This document shows positions 53,103-64,000 of a stretch of DNA of 64,000 bases, in pieces. A program made the translations under genes and the position numbers. Under the pieces are notes generated by a model. It did no database searches. It had not been told where the DNA came from and saw nothing but the letters and a program-made list of their open reading frames with translations. The stretch is from Undaria pinnatifida (taxonomy: Eukaryota > Sar > Phaeophyceae > Laminariales > Alariaceae), in contig JABAKD010000015.1 of NCBI GenBank assembly GCA_012845835.1, positions 7,661,967 to 7,725,966 on the forward strand, in the 5' to 3' direction. Each line of letters opens with the position of its first letter. Positions within the stretch are counted from its first letter, which is position 1.

Positions 53103-54341
53103 CCGGATGACAATTGGAAAAAAAAAGGGTCTTTGCATACTGTAAGGACAGGATCTTTGCATAGTGTAAGGTTATTGGGCGGGAACACCGAGTGCTCCCT
53201 GAAGGTCTGCCAATTGAGCAGGTCCTCGGAGAGTACTCACTTTCGTAGCCTTCGTAGATACGTAGCTTTTTTTGTATTTTGTTTCCACCAGAGCCCCGGA
53301 TGGCTTCTGAGATCGGAGGCACGTGCCTCCGATCTATTTCCTAACTTTCCCGAATATAAAACGCCAACCTTATCATACGAAACCCATTCAAATGATCTCA
53401 ATTCGGATAATCACAGGCCTTTCGAGGCTGTATTTTAACACTAGCCCACCCTGATGAGCGGCATATGCAGCAGTATGGGAGATTCGGGGAAACTCCGGTT
53501 CTACGAACTAGACCATGAGTCGAAGATGCGGCTCCTCAAAACCCACTCCCACACCTCTAACGGTCTGGCTATGGGGCCAGGAACACGCGAAGAAAAGCAG
53601 TCGAAAGAAACGCAGACCCTACAACAAGGCAAACGCCACCCATCAAAAACCTGCCGCGTGCCGCCGGTGTGGCGGGAGGGGGCAGTAAATGCTGTAGAAC
53701 CTGCCACATACCGCCGATGTGGCGGGGAGGGGCAGCAAAAACTCTACGGCAAACCAATCATAGAAAAGGCACTATGGCGAGGCGAGCCCTCGTCGATATG
53801 GAGGGGAACACAGGCGCTAACACAAGGGAGAAGTCATGCGAAAAACCTCCCGCGGGCCATCGGCATGGCGGGGGGTTAGACGAGGAAACGACAAATACCC
53901 GGGATGGAAGGTGGCAACACCTACAGCTCCGCGAGGGGGGGAAGTGTTTAGTCGAAAAAACAAAGTAGAACAAATACAACAAACAAAAGATAAAAGATGA
54001 CACACAGACCCGTACATAGCCCTATACCACGTTACGCGCAAACAGGGTACCCTGGTCTCCCTCCGGCTCTGGGATGAGGAGGGCGTCGGCAGGGCGAAAT
54101 TGAACAACGATGAAAAAGAGATAGCCCTGCGCCTCAGATAGCGGCGTTTTACCCGAACACTGGCCCAGCACTGAGCAGGGGGTTCGGCAGGACAGAAATA
54201 AAAATAAATGGAAAGAACCGCCCCAATCCCAGACCAAGACTCTCAGAACACCACAAACAACCCAAAGACGAAGCCTCAAATCTCATAACCCCCGAAAAGG
54301 GAGACCTATCGAGGAGCGGTGGCGGTATTAAAGTCAACTGG
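53103..54341. other. downstream flank of the chromovirus; possible 3' LTR
   Basis: The element at 54342-62627 ends here on the minus strand, so its untranslated tail and 3' LTR should lie in this stretch. I cannot set the edges because no matching second LTR was recognised right of 62627. 53640-53760 contains related CCGCC(G/A)(G/A)TGTGGCGGG(A/G) hairpin-like pairs. Confidence 0.35.
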
Positions 54342-54958
54342 TCACGGCCGCGCCTCGAGATTCGTCTCCGTTACGTTGAATCCCCCGAGGAAACGCGCTG
54401 GCAATGTGAACTTGCAGTCACTAAGAGCCTCGAGTCGTACGGCTCCCGTCCAAGTCGTGTAGCGCACCGGGGGAATAGGAAGTTTAATCGGTCCGGGGTC
54501 ATCCCGAAAGCGGACGAGGTATACCATATCCACGGTAGTGCTCGCGCTGATTTATCCAAGCCACCATAACCCATCGTCTCCCTTGTACCAAAAGTGGGCT
54601 CCCTTAGGAAGTACCGTGTCGTGGTGGCGACAGAGCCAATCGGCGCGGGGAACAAGGCGTAGTCCGGTGCTAGGAAACGTTCCCCGTTGTTGCGGGAGAG
54701 CTCGCGCTGTGCCGCCCCGATCCGCATTCGGCGGTAGAGGCGGTTGGTTTGACGGTGCTGGTCCGGGGTTCCGGCCCAATAACGCAAGGTGTGGGAGCGG
54801 GAGAGGTGGAGATCCATTTTCTGCTCCCAGGAAGGTTCGGAGAGTCCCGCCCAATGCGTCTTGTATAGGACCGCGATGACGCCACCTCGCCCCCGTACCG
54901 ACTGATGACCGGTGATCTGCTCCACCTCCAGCGGTTGAAGGGGAGTCGAAACGTTGTC
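54342..54958 (-). pseudogene. chromodomain and C-terminal tail of chromovirus pol
   Basis: After the TAA at 54959 the same frame continues with EVEQITGHQSVRGRGGV and THWAGLSEPSWEQKMDL, the aromatic and acidic positions expected of a chromodomain, a module that can bind methylated histone H3 and steer integration to heterochromatin. Past about 54690 the coding text moves to another frame: GAHFWYKGDDGLWWLG, TAA at 54552, then VYLVRFRDDPGPI and RYTTWTGAVRLEAL. So at least two stops and one frameshift separate the pieces. Confidence 0.78.
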
Positions 54959-56203
54959 TTAAGTGACGTGGTACGGCGGGGACTTCTTGGAAAAATTGTT
55001 CAGCACGTACTGCGTCAGCCCCGCCAGTAGGTATTTGGACATGTCCCCGCTGTCGTGAGGGTTGGCGCGGGGTTTGGAGCGCTCGATGGCCACACGCCGA
55101 CGAGCGTCCGAACCGGGCAGGTCGGAAGGGAGATCCAAATAGAGGAGGTTGCTTTCGAGCGGCGATCCGTCCGGGGTCTCGGCGGCGGAGCAGGGACCGA
55201 CTGCGAGGATCTTGTACAGGGCCATCCAGTGAAACGCGAGTTTGGCGCTGAGTACCTTGGCGTCGGTGTTCGCCTTCACACCCTGGCGGACAGTAGAGGC
55301 AGAATTGAACACCCATGCCCAACCACCCACATTGAAGTTAGGTGCTGGACGCAGCGCGTCGGCGAGGGAGGAGTTTCTGCGGTTAACACGGGAAACGGTG
55401 AGGGCGTGGTGTGCGCAGACAATGTCGTTCGCGAGCTTTTGCCGGTCGGTGGCCAAGTCGCAATAGGCCAGGTGATCACGGGCCAGACTCTGGTGTCCCA
55501 CGACACCAGTGCGGTCGAAAACCGTCAGGGGGAGCCGTGGGAAGCTGCCCATGTGGACCTCGTTGGGCGCCAAACCCATCGCCGCGCTGACGGAATTGTT
55601 GTACGCATATTCTACGTGGGGCAGATGCAAGTCCCAATCGTCGTGTCGCTCGTTGACGACCATAGTCAGCATTTGGGCCATAATGTAGTTTACCCGCTCA
55701 ACACCCCCGTTACAGTTGGGATGGTAAGAGATTGTAGCAAGCTTGTGCACACCCAACAGCTGATACACAGCTTGTGAAAGCTTGGAGCACAACTGCAGTC
55801 CGTTGTCCGAGAGTATGGTGCGCAGGCACCCCCACAAGGGGATGTATTGGTTCTCCAGGATATTGGCTGTACTCTCCGCGGTGAACTTTGCGGCAGTGGC
55901 GGGGAACATGTCGGCCCGACGACTGAAGCGATCGGTGAACAGCAGGATGTAGGTGTTGCCTCGTGGTGTGACCGGGAGGGGGCCGAAGTAGTCAACACTG
56001 CCGGCGATACCTGGGCCTTCCGGTAGAGACATTGAGATGATTGGCCAGCGGACAGTCAGCCGTGGGGCTTTCCGCGCTTGGCACTTCAAGCAGTGGCGAG
56101 GCCACCATTGGGTGCACACATTCATGCCAACCCACCAATTAAACGGCTCCAGCATGCGCGACGTGCGCGTGGTGCCCAGGTGACAAGAGGACGTTGAGTG
56201 TCA
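54959..56203 (-). pseudogene. gypsy integrase
   Basis: A 398-codon open frame (ATG at 56155) has the end of the HHCC zinc module (CLKCQ), then catalytic Asp55 (SVDYFGPL), Asp117 (ILSDNG) and Glu153 (NGGVER), the last two 35 residues apart as in DD35E integrases, then YNNSVSAAMGLAPNEV. The histidine half of the zinc module (HSTSSCHLG) lies upstream in the same frame but behind TGA 56201-56203. Integrase inserts element cDNA into chromosomes. The core is intact, but the frame is cut off at both ends by stops. Confidence 0.88.
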
Positions 56204-57930
56204 AGCTTGCATGATCCCAGGGCGCATGAGCAGGGAGACGTAGATGCGAACCGGCTCATCGTTTAGCAAGCAAGCAGCTAGCTCAACAGAGTTGGGTTTC
56301 TCACACCTTGTTGGCGGCAGTGTCGGGTTACGGACGAGTAGGACGATGTCGTCGTCGGTTGTATGTAGTCGACCCTTTCCCGCCAGCTCCTGGATGTCTG
56401 AGAGGGATGGACGATTGTGCGAGGGGTAGCACACCAAAAACTCGGGCGGCAGGACCGATGGCCGGCCGATAGAGACGTAATGCATGATGGCGTGACACGT
56501 CTGCTCAGCGTGCTGCTCTCCCTTCCAATCGGCATGTGAATAGCGCGCGATGGAATCATCGAACCGTAAATCAGCAGCGTCGCCGAGGGCGTCCGGCCTT
56601 GTATGTGCAGTCGGGGTGTCACCAGGAGAAGGCGTGAGCCGTAAGAGAGGAGTTCCCATATAGGCTCTGTGTGGTCGCGGTCGGACGATAGTGGCACCGT
56701 GCGGACCGGCGAGTCGGCAAGAGCAGGGGTCGCGGCCGCGGGCGGAGCCGGCCACGGCCGTGGGACTCGCGGCGGGGTTGTACCTCGTCTGGAAGATGGC
56801 CGAGGGGCCCCGCCGGGCCCGAATCCATAATCTACAGCAGGGGTGCATTACCCGTTGCTGTCGCTGTTCATCGGGGCGTCGTCGACGTCGGAGGGGCTGG
56901 AACGCCAAGCAAGGCGGAGACGAACACAGTCGAGCCGGTGGTTGCGGCGGGGGCCGTCTCCTGTGTAGAACTCCTTGAGAGATAAGCCGACTGTGCGATG
57001 GGCGTCGCTGCAGCCAGAGCTTCTGCGGAGCCCGTGCCGCCCTCGATGGGTATGGCAAAAACCGAAGCGAAAACGGTGTCGGCGGCAGGCGAAATCGACC
57101 CGCGGCCGGTACAGTCTTCGGTCGTGGCGACGGAGGCAGAAACACGAGCGACGAATCTCCCCGGGGAAGCAGAATGACCACCGATCCTAATACGTGGCTC
57201 GTGTGCGAAAATCGTGAAATGCGGTAGGGGTGAGAGGGAGCCCACCCAAGGCAGCATGTTCAGTGCGGGGCACGAGCCCATCCAAACATTGCTTTCGGCG
57301 AGGGGCACGAGTCCAGCCAGAGCAGTGCTTTCGGTGTGGGGCACGAGCCCGCCCAAGAGAGTGCTTTCGGCGAGGGGCGCGAGTCCACCCAAACCGACCC
57401 CTGGGATCGTCGAGGAGGGAGCGCGCAGCCCGCCGGTTCGTAGGAGATAGACACCGCTATCTCCAGCGGGGTTGGGGCTTGTCAACCCCACGGGGTTGAA
57501 GTTTGTCAAGCCACTGCGGTCGTACTCCGTAGAAGGCTCTGGAAAGCGGGCCAGAATAATCGGCGATGCCGTGGGCGCTGCCTTTGCGGTACTCGAGTGT
57601 GCAATCGAACGCGGTGACGAACTCAAGCTACCGCTGGACTCGTGCATTGAGGGTACCCATTTTGACAATGCTCTCCTGTGTCTTGTGGCCGGGGGATATG
57701 CGAAACTTTGTTCCCCGCAGTACCCTCGAAGGTGTTTAGGAGCCCAAACAATGTTGCCGATCCCCAAATCTAGAGAAGTCCAGTGCCTCTCCGAGTCGAG
57801 CGTTGCTCGACTGGTATACGTGATTTTCATGGTGAAATAATTGTCGTCCAGCGTCGCAGTACCCCCGACGAAACAGGGGCCGTGTTCTGACAGCGCAAGG
57901 TCATGGCCGACGCCAGAAGCTATCTCCAAA
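56204..57930 (-). pseudogene. gypsy RNase H and spacer upstream of integrase
   Basis: RNase H text is recognisable as ITYTSRATLDSERHWTSLDL and NIVWAPKHLRGY (about 57830-57700), then in another frame MGTLNARVQR, TAG at 57628, LEFVTAFDCTLEYRKGSA. The spacer has 45-bp tandem repeats (57260-57400) encoding variants of LAGLVPLAES. The segment next to integrase (RPSVLPPEFLVCYPSHNRPS, LACLLNDEPVRIYV-like text) is open in the integrase frame from 57181. RNase H degrades RNA in RNA-DNA hybrids during cDNA synthesis. Confidence 0.72.
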
Positions 57931-57939
57931 ACTTCACGG

Positions 57940-58640
57940 CTTTTAGTTGGCCAACGCGCCCGAAAAATAGGTCGGAAACTCCGAAGGGAAAGCTTTGCGA
58001 ACGATGGCCGCTGTTAACGGCCCGACCGCGGCGCGGACAAGATTTCTTGGTTCTTGCATCGGCAGTGCAGGTGCGGAACCAACTAGGGGAGGCCGGGTGC
58101 GCCGACCCAGTCTCACTGTCGCGAATAGCTTCGCGAACGGCAGAAAGTGCCTCACACTGGCATGGGTTATTGGCCCTGAGATCATCCGCCCGGAGACCAA
58201 TGCCCCACACTGGGTCCAGAGGGCTGGAGTCACCCAGAATCTTGTTGTCAGAGCTCAAAAGGTTATTTTTCATGGCTGGATTCTGCGTGAATTCGGCGTA
58301 GGTGCCAGATAACACGGCGTTTTTCTTCTCCCTGTCCCCAACACCGGAGTCAAAGTTGCGCACGCCTCGATCAATGCATTTGTGTGTGCTTGGGCTAGGC
58401 GACAACATGATGAGCCCCACTTCTCGACGGTCCTGGAAACGCCTGGTCTTTGGCTATCATGTACTGCTCCGCGCAAGAATATGGCACGTCGTCCACGGCA
58501 AACGACGAAGGGGACCACGGTGGAGAATAGGATGGGGGCTTCCAGAATAACACCACTTTACCTGTGGAGTATTCAAGAGAAGGGTCAAAAGCCGTTTTGG
58601 AATTTGGGCCTGCAATGTCCCCGTCCGGGAACACCAGGCC
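57940..58640 (-). pseudogene. NADAR (YbiA / DUF1768-like) domain, frameshifted
   Basis: The minus strand reads KVVLFWKPPSYSPPWSPSSF and YSCAEQYMIAKDQ (58600-58460), then one frame over GLIMLSPSPSTHKCIDRGVR, NAVLSGTYAEFTQNPAMKNN, ILGDSSPLDPVWGIGLRADD and ALSAVREAIRD. EQYMxA, FTQNP and D.xWGIGL are hallmarks of NADAR, a glycosidase fold acting on riboflavin-pathway intermediates or ADP-ribose-type substrates. A frameshift near 58450 and a small deletion before ALSAVRE (the usual WxGxNLLGxALM part is shortened) indicate a pseudogene. It sits between gag and RNase H of the chromovirus, where protease and reverse transcriptase would be expected. Confidence 0.78.
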
Positions 58641-59235
58641 TCGGGAGCACGACGCAAAATCGAACCCATGGTTTCTCGCCTCGGGTCTTTCTTCGCTCGT
58701 TGGTGGAAAAACGCGAGAATCCGATCTAACTACGCCCGAAAAATGGCAAAAACCGACGGTGCCAACCCGTCGGTAGCCTCGTTGGACATTTGTGGGTCTG
58801 CAATGTCCCCTTCTGGGAACGCCAGTCCTCGGCTCTTTGGGCCTGTAGTGTCCATTTGCGGGAGCACCAGACCTCGGGAGCAAGATGCGAGTCCGAACCC
58901 GGGGTTTCTCGCCTCGGGTCCTCCTCACTCGCTGGCGGAAACTCGTAAGAAGTCGCCCTCGCTGCACCCGAAAAAGAATCCAACACCGACGGTGCCAACC
59001 CGTCGGTAGCCTCGTTGGACAACTTGGGTCTGCAATGTTCCCCTCTGGGAACACCACTCCCCGGCTCCTTGGGCCTTTAGTGTTCCCCTCAAGAACACCA
59101 GGCCTCGGGAGGACGACGCGAATCCGAACCCACGTATTCTTTCTTCGTGGCCTCTTCGCTCTTGGGCGCATAATCGCAAGAAAACTGCTCTATTGTGCCC
59201 GAAGGGGCAGGGGCTCTGACCTGTTTATTCCGTAA
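58600..59235. repeat. three-unit tandem repeat, about 240 bp, upstream of NADAR
   Basis: Each unit has CTGCAATGT(C/T)CCC(C/G/T)TC, a GGGAACACCAGGCCTCGGGA-like block, TTTCTCGCCTCGGGTC and GACGGTGCCAACCCGTCGGT (58760 and 58998). On the minus strand the copies would extend the N-terminus of the NADAR frame, but they contain frame breaks. Confidence 0.85.
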
Positions 59236-59940
59236 AATTTACGGGAACAGCGTCCAGCTGATCAGGCTGGAAGCCGTGGCGTCACCACTGGCCCGTCGCG
59301 CAGTGCCGGATCTTCTTTCTGTGCCACTGGGGCAGACGTAGCCTGAAACACGTGGGTTAGCGTGTTAAAAGACGAAGCAGGGTCCGTAGACCCCATGGGC
59401 GTCTTCTGGAGTAAGGCTCGGACAAGTTACAATAATAGTTTTACCCGAGGAGGATCTTTTCCGTTATTCTTCTTGGAGAAGGGAGACGAGGTAGCTAATA
59501 TTTTCGACTCCTGGGAACAAGGACAGAGTGCCCGCTGTTGTCGCGAGCCAACACCGAATCGAGCCTCGCAAAAGACCTCGGTGTTTTAGTGTTGGCCCTC
59601 CCACACCTTAAATCGACCTCCACCGCGTGGTCAGAAAAAGTGTTCAAGTGTTGACCGTCCCACATCTCAAGCCGACCGCCACCGCCTGGTCAGGGAGAGG
59701 GGGGATGAACAAGTTCGCGTAAAAAGGCGACGCGCCGTCACCGCAGCTATATTGTTGCGCGACGCGTGCCTGGGGGGGCGCGCGCAAAACGCAGGCTCGC
59801 GTGCCTGGGGGGGGGCGCGCAAAGCGCAGGCTCCCGTGCCATGGTTGATGGGGGCGGCGTTAGAAGCGCTTACCCCCATTGCCGAGTTTATGCCGCGGTT
59901 GAGGGAAACGGCGCTGAAAGCGCGGTTCCCGTCGCCGAAC
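59236..59940. other. chromovirus interior without recognised domain
   Basis: Protease and reverse transcriptase motifs were looked for on the minus strand and not found. 59590-59700 has a short repeat of GTGTT(G/C)(G/A)(C/A)C(C/G)(C/G)TCCCAC(A/C). 59763-59835 has a duplicated CGTGCCTGGGGGGG(C/G)GCGCGCAAA. GC-rich. Confidence 0.5.
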
Positions 59941-62627
59941 TCAGACCATGACCGAGGAGAACGTCGCTGGAAGCGCGCGTTCTCGCCGTCGAGAAAGCAA
60001 AAACAAAAAAAAGTGGCTGGAGGAAACCACGCGCGAAGCGCTAGTTCCCGCCGCCGGTACTACGCCGTGAGAATCGTCAGCAGACGTCGTAGGAGCCCGT
60101 GGGCTCTTGACAGAGGCAATGTGTGCTGCGTTATTGGACAGGCTAGCAACAGAACACGAGCATCTTCTGAAACCAAAAGAGGTGCCCCCCGACAGTGTTG
60201 TCGACGGTGCCGTACCGCCGTCGAGCTGTCGATTGCCGTTACGGAATGTGCCAGGCTGGCGCGCGAGAGTATTTTCGCCGGGTTGTGGGCGGCTCCAAAG
60301 CGCATTCGAGGAGCAGGAGCGGGGGCAGAAGAGTCGGGCGAGCGCGGGATACCACCATCGTGATCCGACGTGTATGTGGTATCGTTGTGGCAGTGTAACT
60401 GGCCCTGATCCTGTTGGTACCCTCGCGATTGACCTGAAAGATGGCGACGATTTTTCTGTTCGGGCGATAAGACTTATCGTCTCGGCGGTAGCCGACCATG
60501 CTTGTTTGTCAACGTCGGTGTGTGTCATCGTCGCCAAGTTGGCCCAGTTTAGGGTTCAAGCAGCCACTCGCAGTAATGAAAGGATGCCTACAATGCTTAA
60601 AGAAATGGTTGCCTTCGTGGCAGTCGAGGCAAAGCCCCCGGTTTTCTCGGAGGGCATCACCGCGAGGTGAAAGGAGGCGGCTCCAAAGGGGAGGGTCGTC
60701 TGTCTTAAACGAGGCATTAACGGCAAAACATTTTGCATAATGATGCCCTTCTAGTGTCCAGCAGTTCGATGTGGGGTCAAGCCAAGGGTCAGATGAATCA
60801 TCGATGGGCATGGCAGTTGAATGATGGCTCGACCCCGCCTGCCACAAAAGCGACTGGGACGGCACTCGGCCCTGGCCGCGCCCATGATCGACGGGCCGGG
60901 GCCCCGACGGGGCGGATGACCGCGCTCCCGTCGAGGAAACAGGCAGAGAAAAAAATGTTTCGCCGTTGACGGCAGGTGTCTTATTATGAAGCCCGCCATA
61001 TAGACCCCAACGAGGCGTATGGCCGCGGGTCCGTTGCCTTCGAACCAGGGTACGACGCAGGCATGAGAGCCGGAGATTGCTCATTCGCCGCCGCCCGAAC
61101 CACCTCCAACACCACATCCGTCCCCGGAGACAAAACACGCTCACTCCCCGTAGCGGTCGGCACAAGTACGCCAAACTCCCGACTGAAATCAGAAAAAGGG
61201 GTGCCGTTACACATTTCAAAAGTATACAACTTAGTGTAGCCCTTCTCCGTGTCAACCCCATCGAAGTGAGTCATCAGAAGACGCAACAGGAGGGTGAGAG
61301 CCTCAGGCCCAGATGATCCTCCTGCCATAGCTCTTGACACATCTTGCCTGCTACCACGGCCACCTCGCTGTGGTCCGTGCTCGAGGACGAAAACGAGCGG
61401 GAGGAGGTTTACGAGCCGTCCCGCGCTGAACGTCCTCTCGCGCCTTTCCTAAGCTCTCTTGTACCTCCGCCAGAGGTGCGGCCACTGCCCTGGTTGTTGG
61501 ACTAAAGTTGCCCCCTCGACGGCACCCTAAGCCACACCAGCACCCGATGCGCCTCCCCCGCCTCCACCACCGCCGTCACCCCCGGAGACAGTGGTGTTGG
61601 TCGCCACCCCCAACATTTTTGCCACCCCCACGGTTGGGATCTCCGCGGTCGCGACTGTCGCTGCGTCGCTGTTTTCCCCGGTTTCGTTCCGCCAACTCTT
61701 CCTCCGGGGTTTGGTCAAAAGACAGGGTCGGGGTCCTTGATTGGGCTATCAGCAGGGCCTTAACGAGGGCAAGGGTCGGGGCGGCTCTAGTCTGTCCGGC
61801 AAGAGCGTACAATCCATGCAAGTCCAGACCGCTTCCACTGAAAGGGCGTCCGCTTGCCTCGACGCCGGCCTCTCTCACGTGAGGAGATCGCAGGCCGTTT
61901 CCATCACCGCGGTCGCCAACGCTGAGAAGTCTACCCTCGGTGCAGACGCCATGCACGCGACGCTGCCCCCGGGTCGTGGTCGTTGGGATGCAACACCCTG
62001 CGGGCGCGACGAAGGCCAGGGGGCCGCGATAGCTCCCGCCGCAGCCGACGCAACTGATTGGGCGAAGGCTTGTTGCACCCTCTTCGCTACCAGGGACGCC
62101 TCCCGCGCAGCGGTCTTCGTCCTGGTCAACATCTTCGTCAAACTGACGTCGGCGTGCTATCGTCTGGTTGGCGTAGTCGAGTGCCCGCTGGGCCCGCGCC
62201 GCCGCATATACCAAGTCCAAGGGGCCGGCATGGTCGCCCCGATTCCGGAAGCTCTGAGGGTGGCGCTCTGTCGAGCGCGGAGAGCCCAGGTGGCGGCGGT
62301 GGTGCCCTGTCGAGCACCGGGGGGGGCAGCTGGTGGCGCTCCCCCGGAGCTGGCGAGAGCTGGCGTCGAGACGCCCCCGAGTCCGTTGGAGGTTGGTCCG
62401 TCTTCTTCTCTGCGCGAACCGGTGAGTCGACCCTCTTGGTTGGTGGGTCAGGGTGGAGGTATGGAGCTCCGTCTTCTGTCTCGTCACCGGAACCCGCCTC
62501 CGGTGGTTCCCCCGGTCTCGAGTCGCGGGATCTCGAGCGAGCTCTCCCTGTTTCGTGGCCATCCAGGTTGGGGTGCGTGGAAGACCTCAGTCTGCCCCGA
62601 GTAGCCCGCTTTCTCACTGGTAGACAT
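59941..62627 (-). pseudogene. gypsy gag, multiply frameshifted
   Basis: An ATG at 62627 opens MSTSEKAGYSGQTEV, after which the coding-like text changes frame several times: an acidic and proline-rich N-terminal part (62560-62150), a helical Ala/Gln-rich part (AAREASLVAKRVQQAFAQS near 62100), MTHFDGVDTEKGYTKLYTFE (61270), and the nucleocapsid knuckle CLDCHEGNHFFKHC (60590-60631, C-x2-C-x4-H-x4-C) followed by GCLNPKLGQLGDDDTHRR. The order is that of Ty3/gypsy gag. Plus-strand frames of similar length across 61500-62650 are GC-rich shadows. Confidence 0.6.
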
Positions 62628-62985
62628 GTTGTTGCTTGTTGTCTGTAGGGAGGGCAGCCGAAGGAGGGAGTGTGGGGGACGGTGGCGGCATGGGAACGAC
62701 GCGTAAAGAAGCTATGGAAGCAGATATATTATTGTGGTGTCCCTGCTGCAAGTAGCGGTATATCTGTATTTCAGCAAGCAGCAGGATATGGGCCTCGACT
62801 TCGTCCAGCATCAGTGATGGTAGCAGCCACGCCAACTAGCAGCACAAAAGGAGAACAGCGATAAGAACGGTACCATCTACCAAAACCGCAACATAAGAGC
62901 AGCGCCCAGTCTGACCGTAGGGTATACGGCTAACGCCCGCACGAACCTGCTTCTTTGCACAAAGTTTTAGATTGACGCAGTAAAA
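62628..62985. other. chromovirus leader or LTR region, unresolved
   Basis: It lies just upstream of the gag ATG on the minus strand. No matching partner for an LTR was recognised at the other end of the element, and no clear primer-binding site was seen. Confidence 0.35.
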
Positions 62986-64000
62986 GCGGCCAAAAATGGG
63001 CAGCACTGACCCTAACCGAAGTGCAGGGGGTGCAACACAGTAAAGGTAAGTCTGCACCCATCGCAATTAAACAGGCAGCATTTAACCTAGGCGGGGGGGA
63101 GTAGCACAGGAATGCGTCGCCCAAAACGCCCACACCCATCGCACCAAAACAGGTAGCATTTAACCCAGGTGCAGTGTAGGAGGGGGGTAGCACAGTAAAG
63201 TGTTGCACAAGAAGCCCACGCACATCGCACAAAAACAGGCAGCATTTTTCTCGTATAGGGGGGCAGCACAGTAAAGGGTCACCTAATATGTCGACGGTCA
63301 TCGCACCAAAACAGACAACATTTAACCTAGGTGCAGTGTAGGGGGTAGCACAGTAAAGGTTCTCCCAGCACGCCGACGCTCATCGCACCGAAGCAGGCAG
63401 CATTTAACCTATTACGTGCAGTGTAGGGAGGTACCGCAGTAAAGGGTCGTCCAACACGCCGACACTCATCGCACCAAAACAGGCAGCATTTAACCTAGGT
63501 GTAGTGTAGGGGGGTAGCACAGTGAAGGGTCGCCCAACAGGAGTGTAGGGGGGGTTATGTCGACGGTCATCGCACCAAAACAGACAACATTTAACCTAGG
63601 TGCAGTGTAGGGGGTAGCACAGTAAAGGTTCTCCCAGCACGCCGACGCTCATCGCACCAAAGCAGGCAGCATTTAACCTATTACGTGCAGTGCAGGGAGG
63701 TACCGCAGTAAAGGGTCGCCCAACACGCCGACACTCATCGCACCAAAACAGGCAGCATTTAACCTAGGTGTAGTGTAGGGGGGTAGCACAGTGAAGGGTC
63801 GCCCAACAGGAGTGTAGGGGGGGTTATGTCGACGGTCATCGCACCAAAACAGACAACATTTAACCTAGGTGCAGTGTAGGGGGTGGCACAGTAAAGGTTC
63901 TCCCAGCACGCCGACGCTCATCGCACCAAAGCAGGCAGCATTTAACCTATTAAGTGCAGTGCAGGGAGGTACCGCAGTAAAGGGTCGCCCAACACGCCGA
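62986..64000. repeat. satellite with 269-bp higher-order repeat, open at right edge
   Basis: The basic unit of about 85-90 bp is CATCGCACCAAAACAGGCAG, CATTTAACCTAGGTGCAGTG, TAGGGGGGTAGCACAGTAAA, GGGTCGCCCAACACGCCGAC. From 63291 three variant units form a block that recurs exactly 269 bp later at 63560 and again at 63829 (start TCGACGGTCA), with very few changes. The window ends inside the third block. Earlier units (62986-63290) are more diverged. Spacer lengths and variation exclude CRISPR. Confidence 0.92.

Larger units (their letters stand above)
54342..62627 (-). mobile_element. Ty3/gypsy chromovirus, decayed, with NADAR insert
   Basis: Minus-strand order: gag (ATG at 62627; knuckle at 60590-60631), repeat block and NADAR domain (59230-57940), RNase H (about 57930-57540), a proline-rich spacer with tandem repeats, integrase (56155-54959), chromodomain (about 54940-54690) and a C-terminal SH3-like tail. 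RNase H before integrase and a chromodomain after it define a Ty3/gypsy chromovirus. Protease and reverse transcriptase are not seen. Stops include TGA 56201-56203, TAA 54959-54961, TAA 54552-54554 and TAG 57628-57630, plus several frameshifts, so this copy is inactive. LTRs were not delimited. Confidence 0.83.

Noticed and set aside
55055-55777. 240-codon plus-strand open frame
   Set aside because: It is antisense to the integrase, which has the full D-D-35-E pattern on the other strand.
61741-62648. GC-rich plus-strand open frames of about 200-290 codons
   Set aside because: The region reads as gypsy gag on the minus strand with a knuckle downstream; the plus frames lack any domain and reflect GC-rich codon shadowing.
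62986-64000. CRISPR array
   Set aside because: There are no short constant repeats with unique equal-length spacers; whole units repeat, in a eukaryotic setting with spliced genes.

Overview
The window is nuclear DNA of a eukaryote with long, repeat-filled, GT-AG introns. A brown alga, or a close photosynthetic stramenopile, is the best guess. This rests on a multi-exon sulfotransferase joined to an Asp/Asn-hydroxylase-type exon, a PiT phosphate transporter split by introns of up to 6.5 kb, and Ty1/copia and Ty3/gypsy chromovirus elements whose protein style I associate with brown algal genomes. This is inference; no rRNA, organellar or phylogenetic marker is present.

Layout. 1-4456: minus-strand Ty1/copia element, with pol running off the left edge and gag broken. 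6157-24286: plus-strand gene of seven visible exons (374 codons visible) joining the end of an aspartyl/asparaginyl beta-hydroxylase domain to a PAPS-dependent sulfotransferase; its 5' exons are not found. 24290-35300: intergenic, with dispersed repeats, a chromovirus 3' fragment and tRNA-derived SINEs. 35310-47311: plus-strand PiT (PHO4) phosphate transporter, six exons, 506 residues, apparently complete. 47312-54341: intergenic, with SINEs, tandem repeats and one doubtful exon. 54342-62627: minus-strand decayed gypsy chromovirus (gag, RNase H, integrase, chromodomain), with a broken NADAR (YbiA-like) domain lying where protease and reverse transcriptase would be expected. 62990-64000: satellite with a 269-bp higher-order period, running off the right edge.

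The most striking signal is shared by the two unrelated host genes. Most of their introns contain degenerate tandem copies of the adjacent splice junction, that is the exon edge together with the splice site and nearby intron. The extreme case is about 13 decayed copies of one acceptor over 3.6 kb in the hydroxylase-sulfotransferase gene. The other acceptors and donors have one to five copies, 60-280 bp apart. I call these 'junction echoes'. They suggest that introns here grow by repeated local duplication of exon-intron boundaries, leaving many decoy splice sites. I know of no named element that explains them.

Other unusual points: a 3.2-kb intronic array saturated with CCATGG; an inverted repeat pair flanking PiT exon 3; and Asn in place of the conserved Asp in the second PiT signature.
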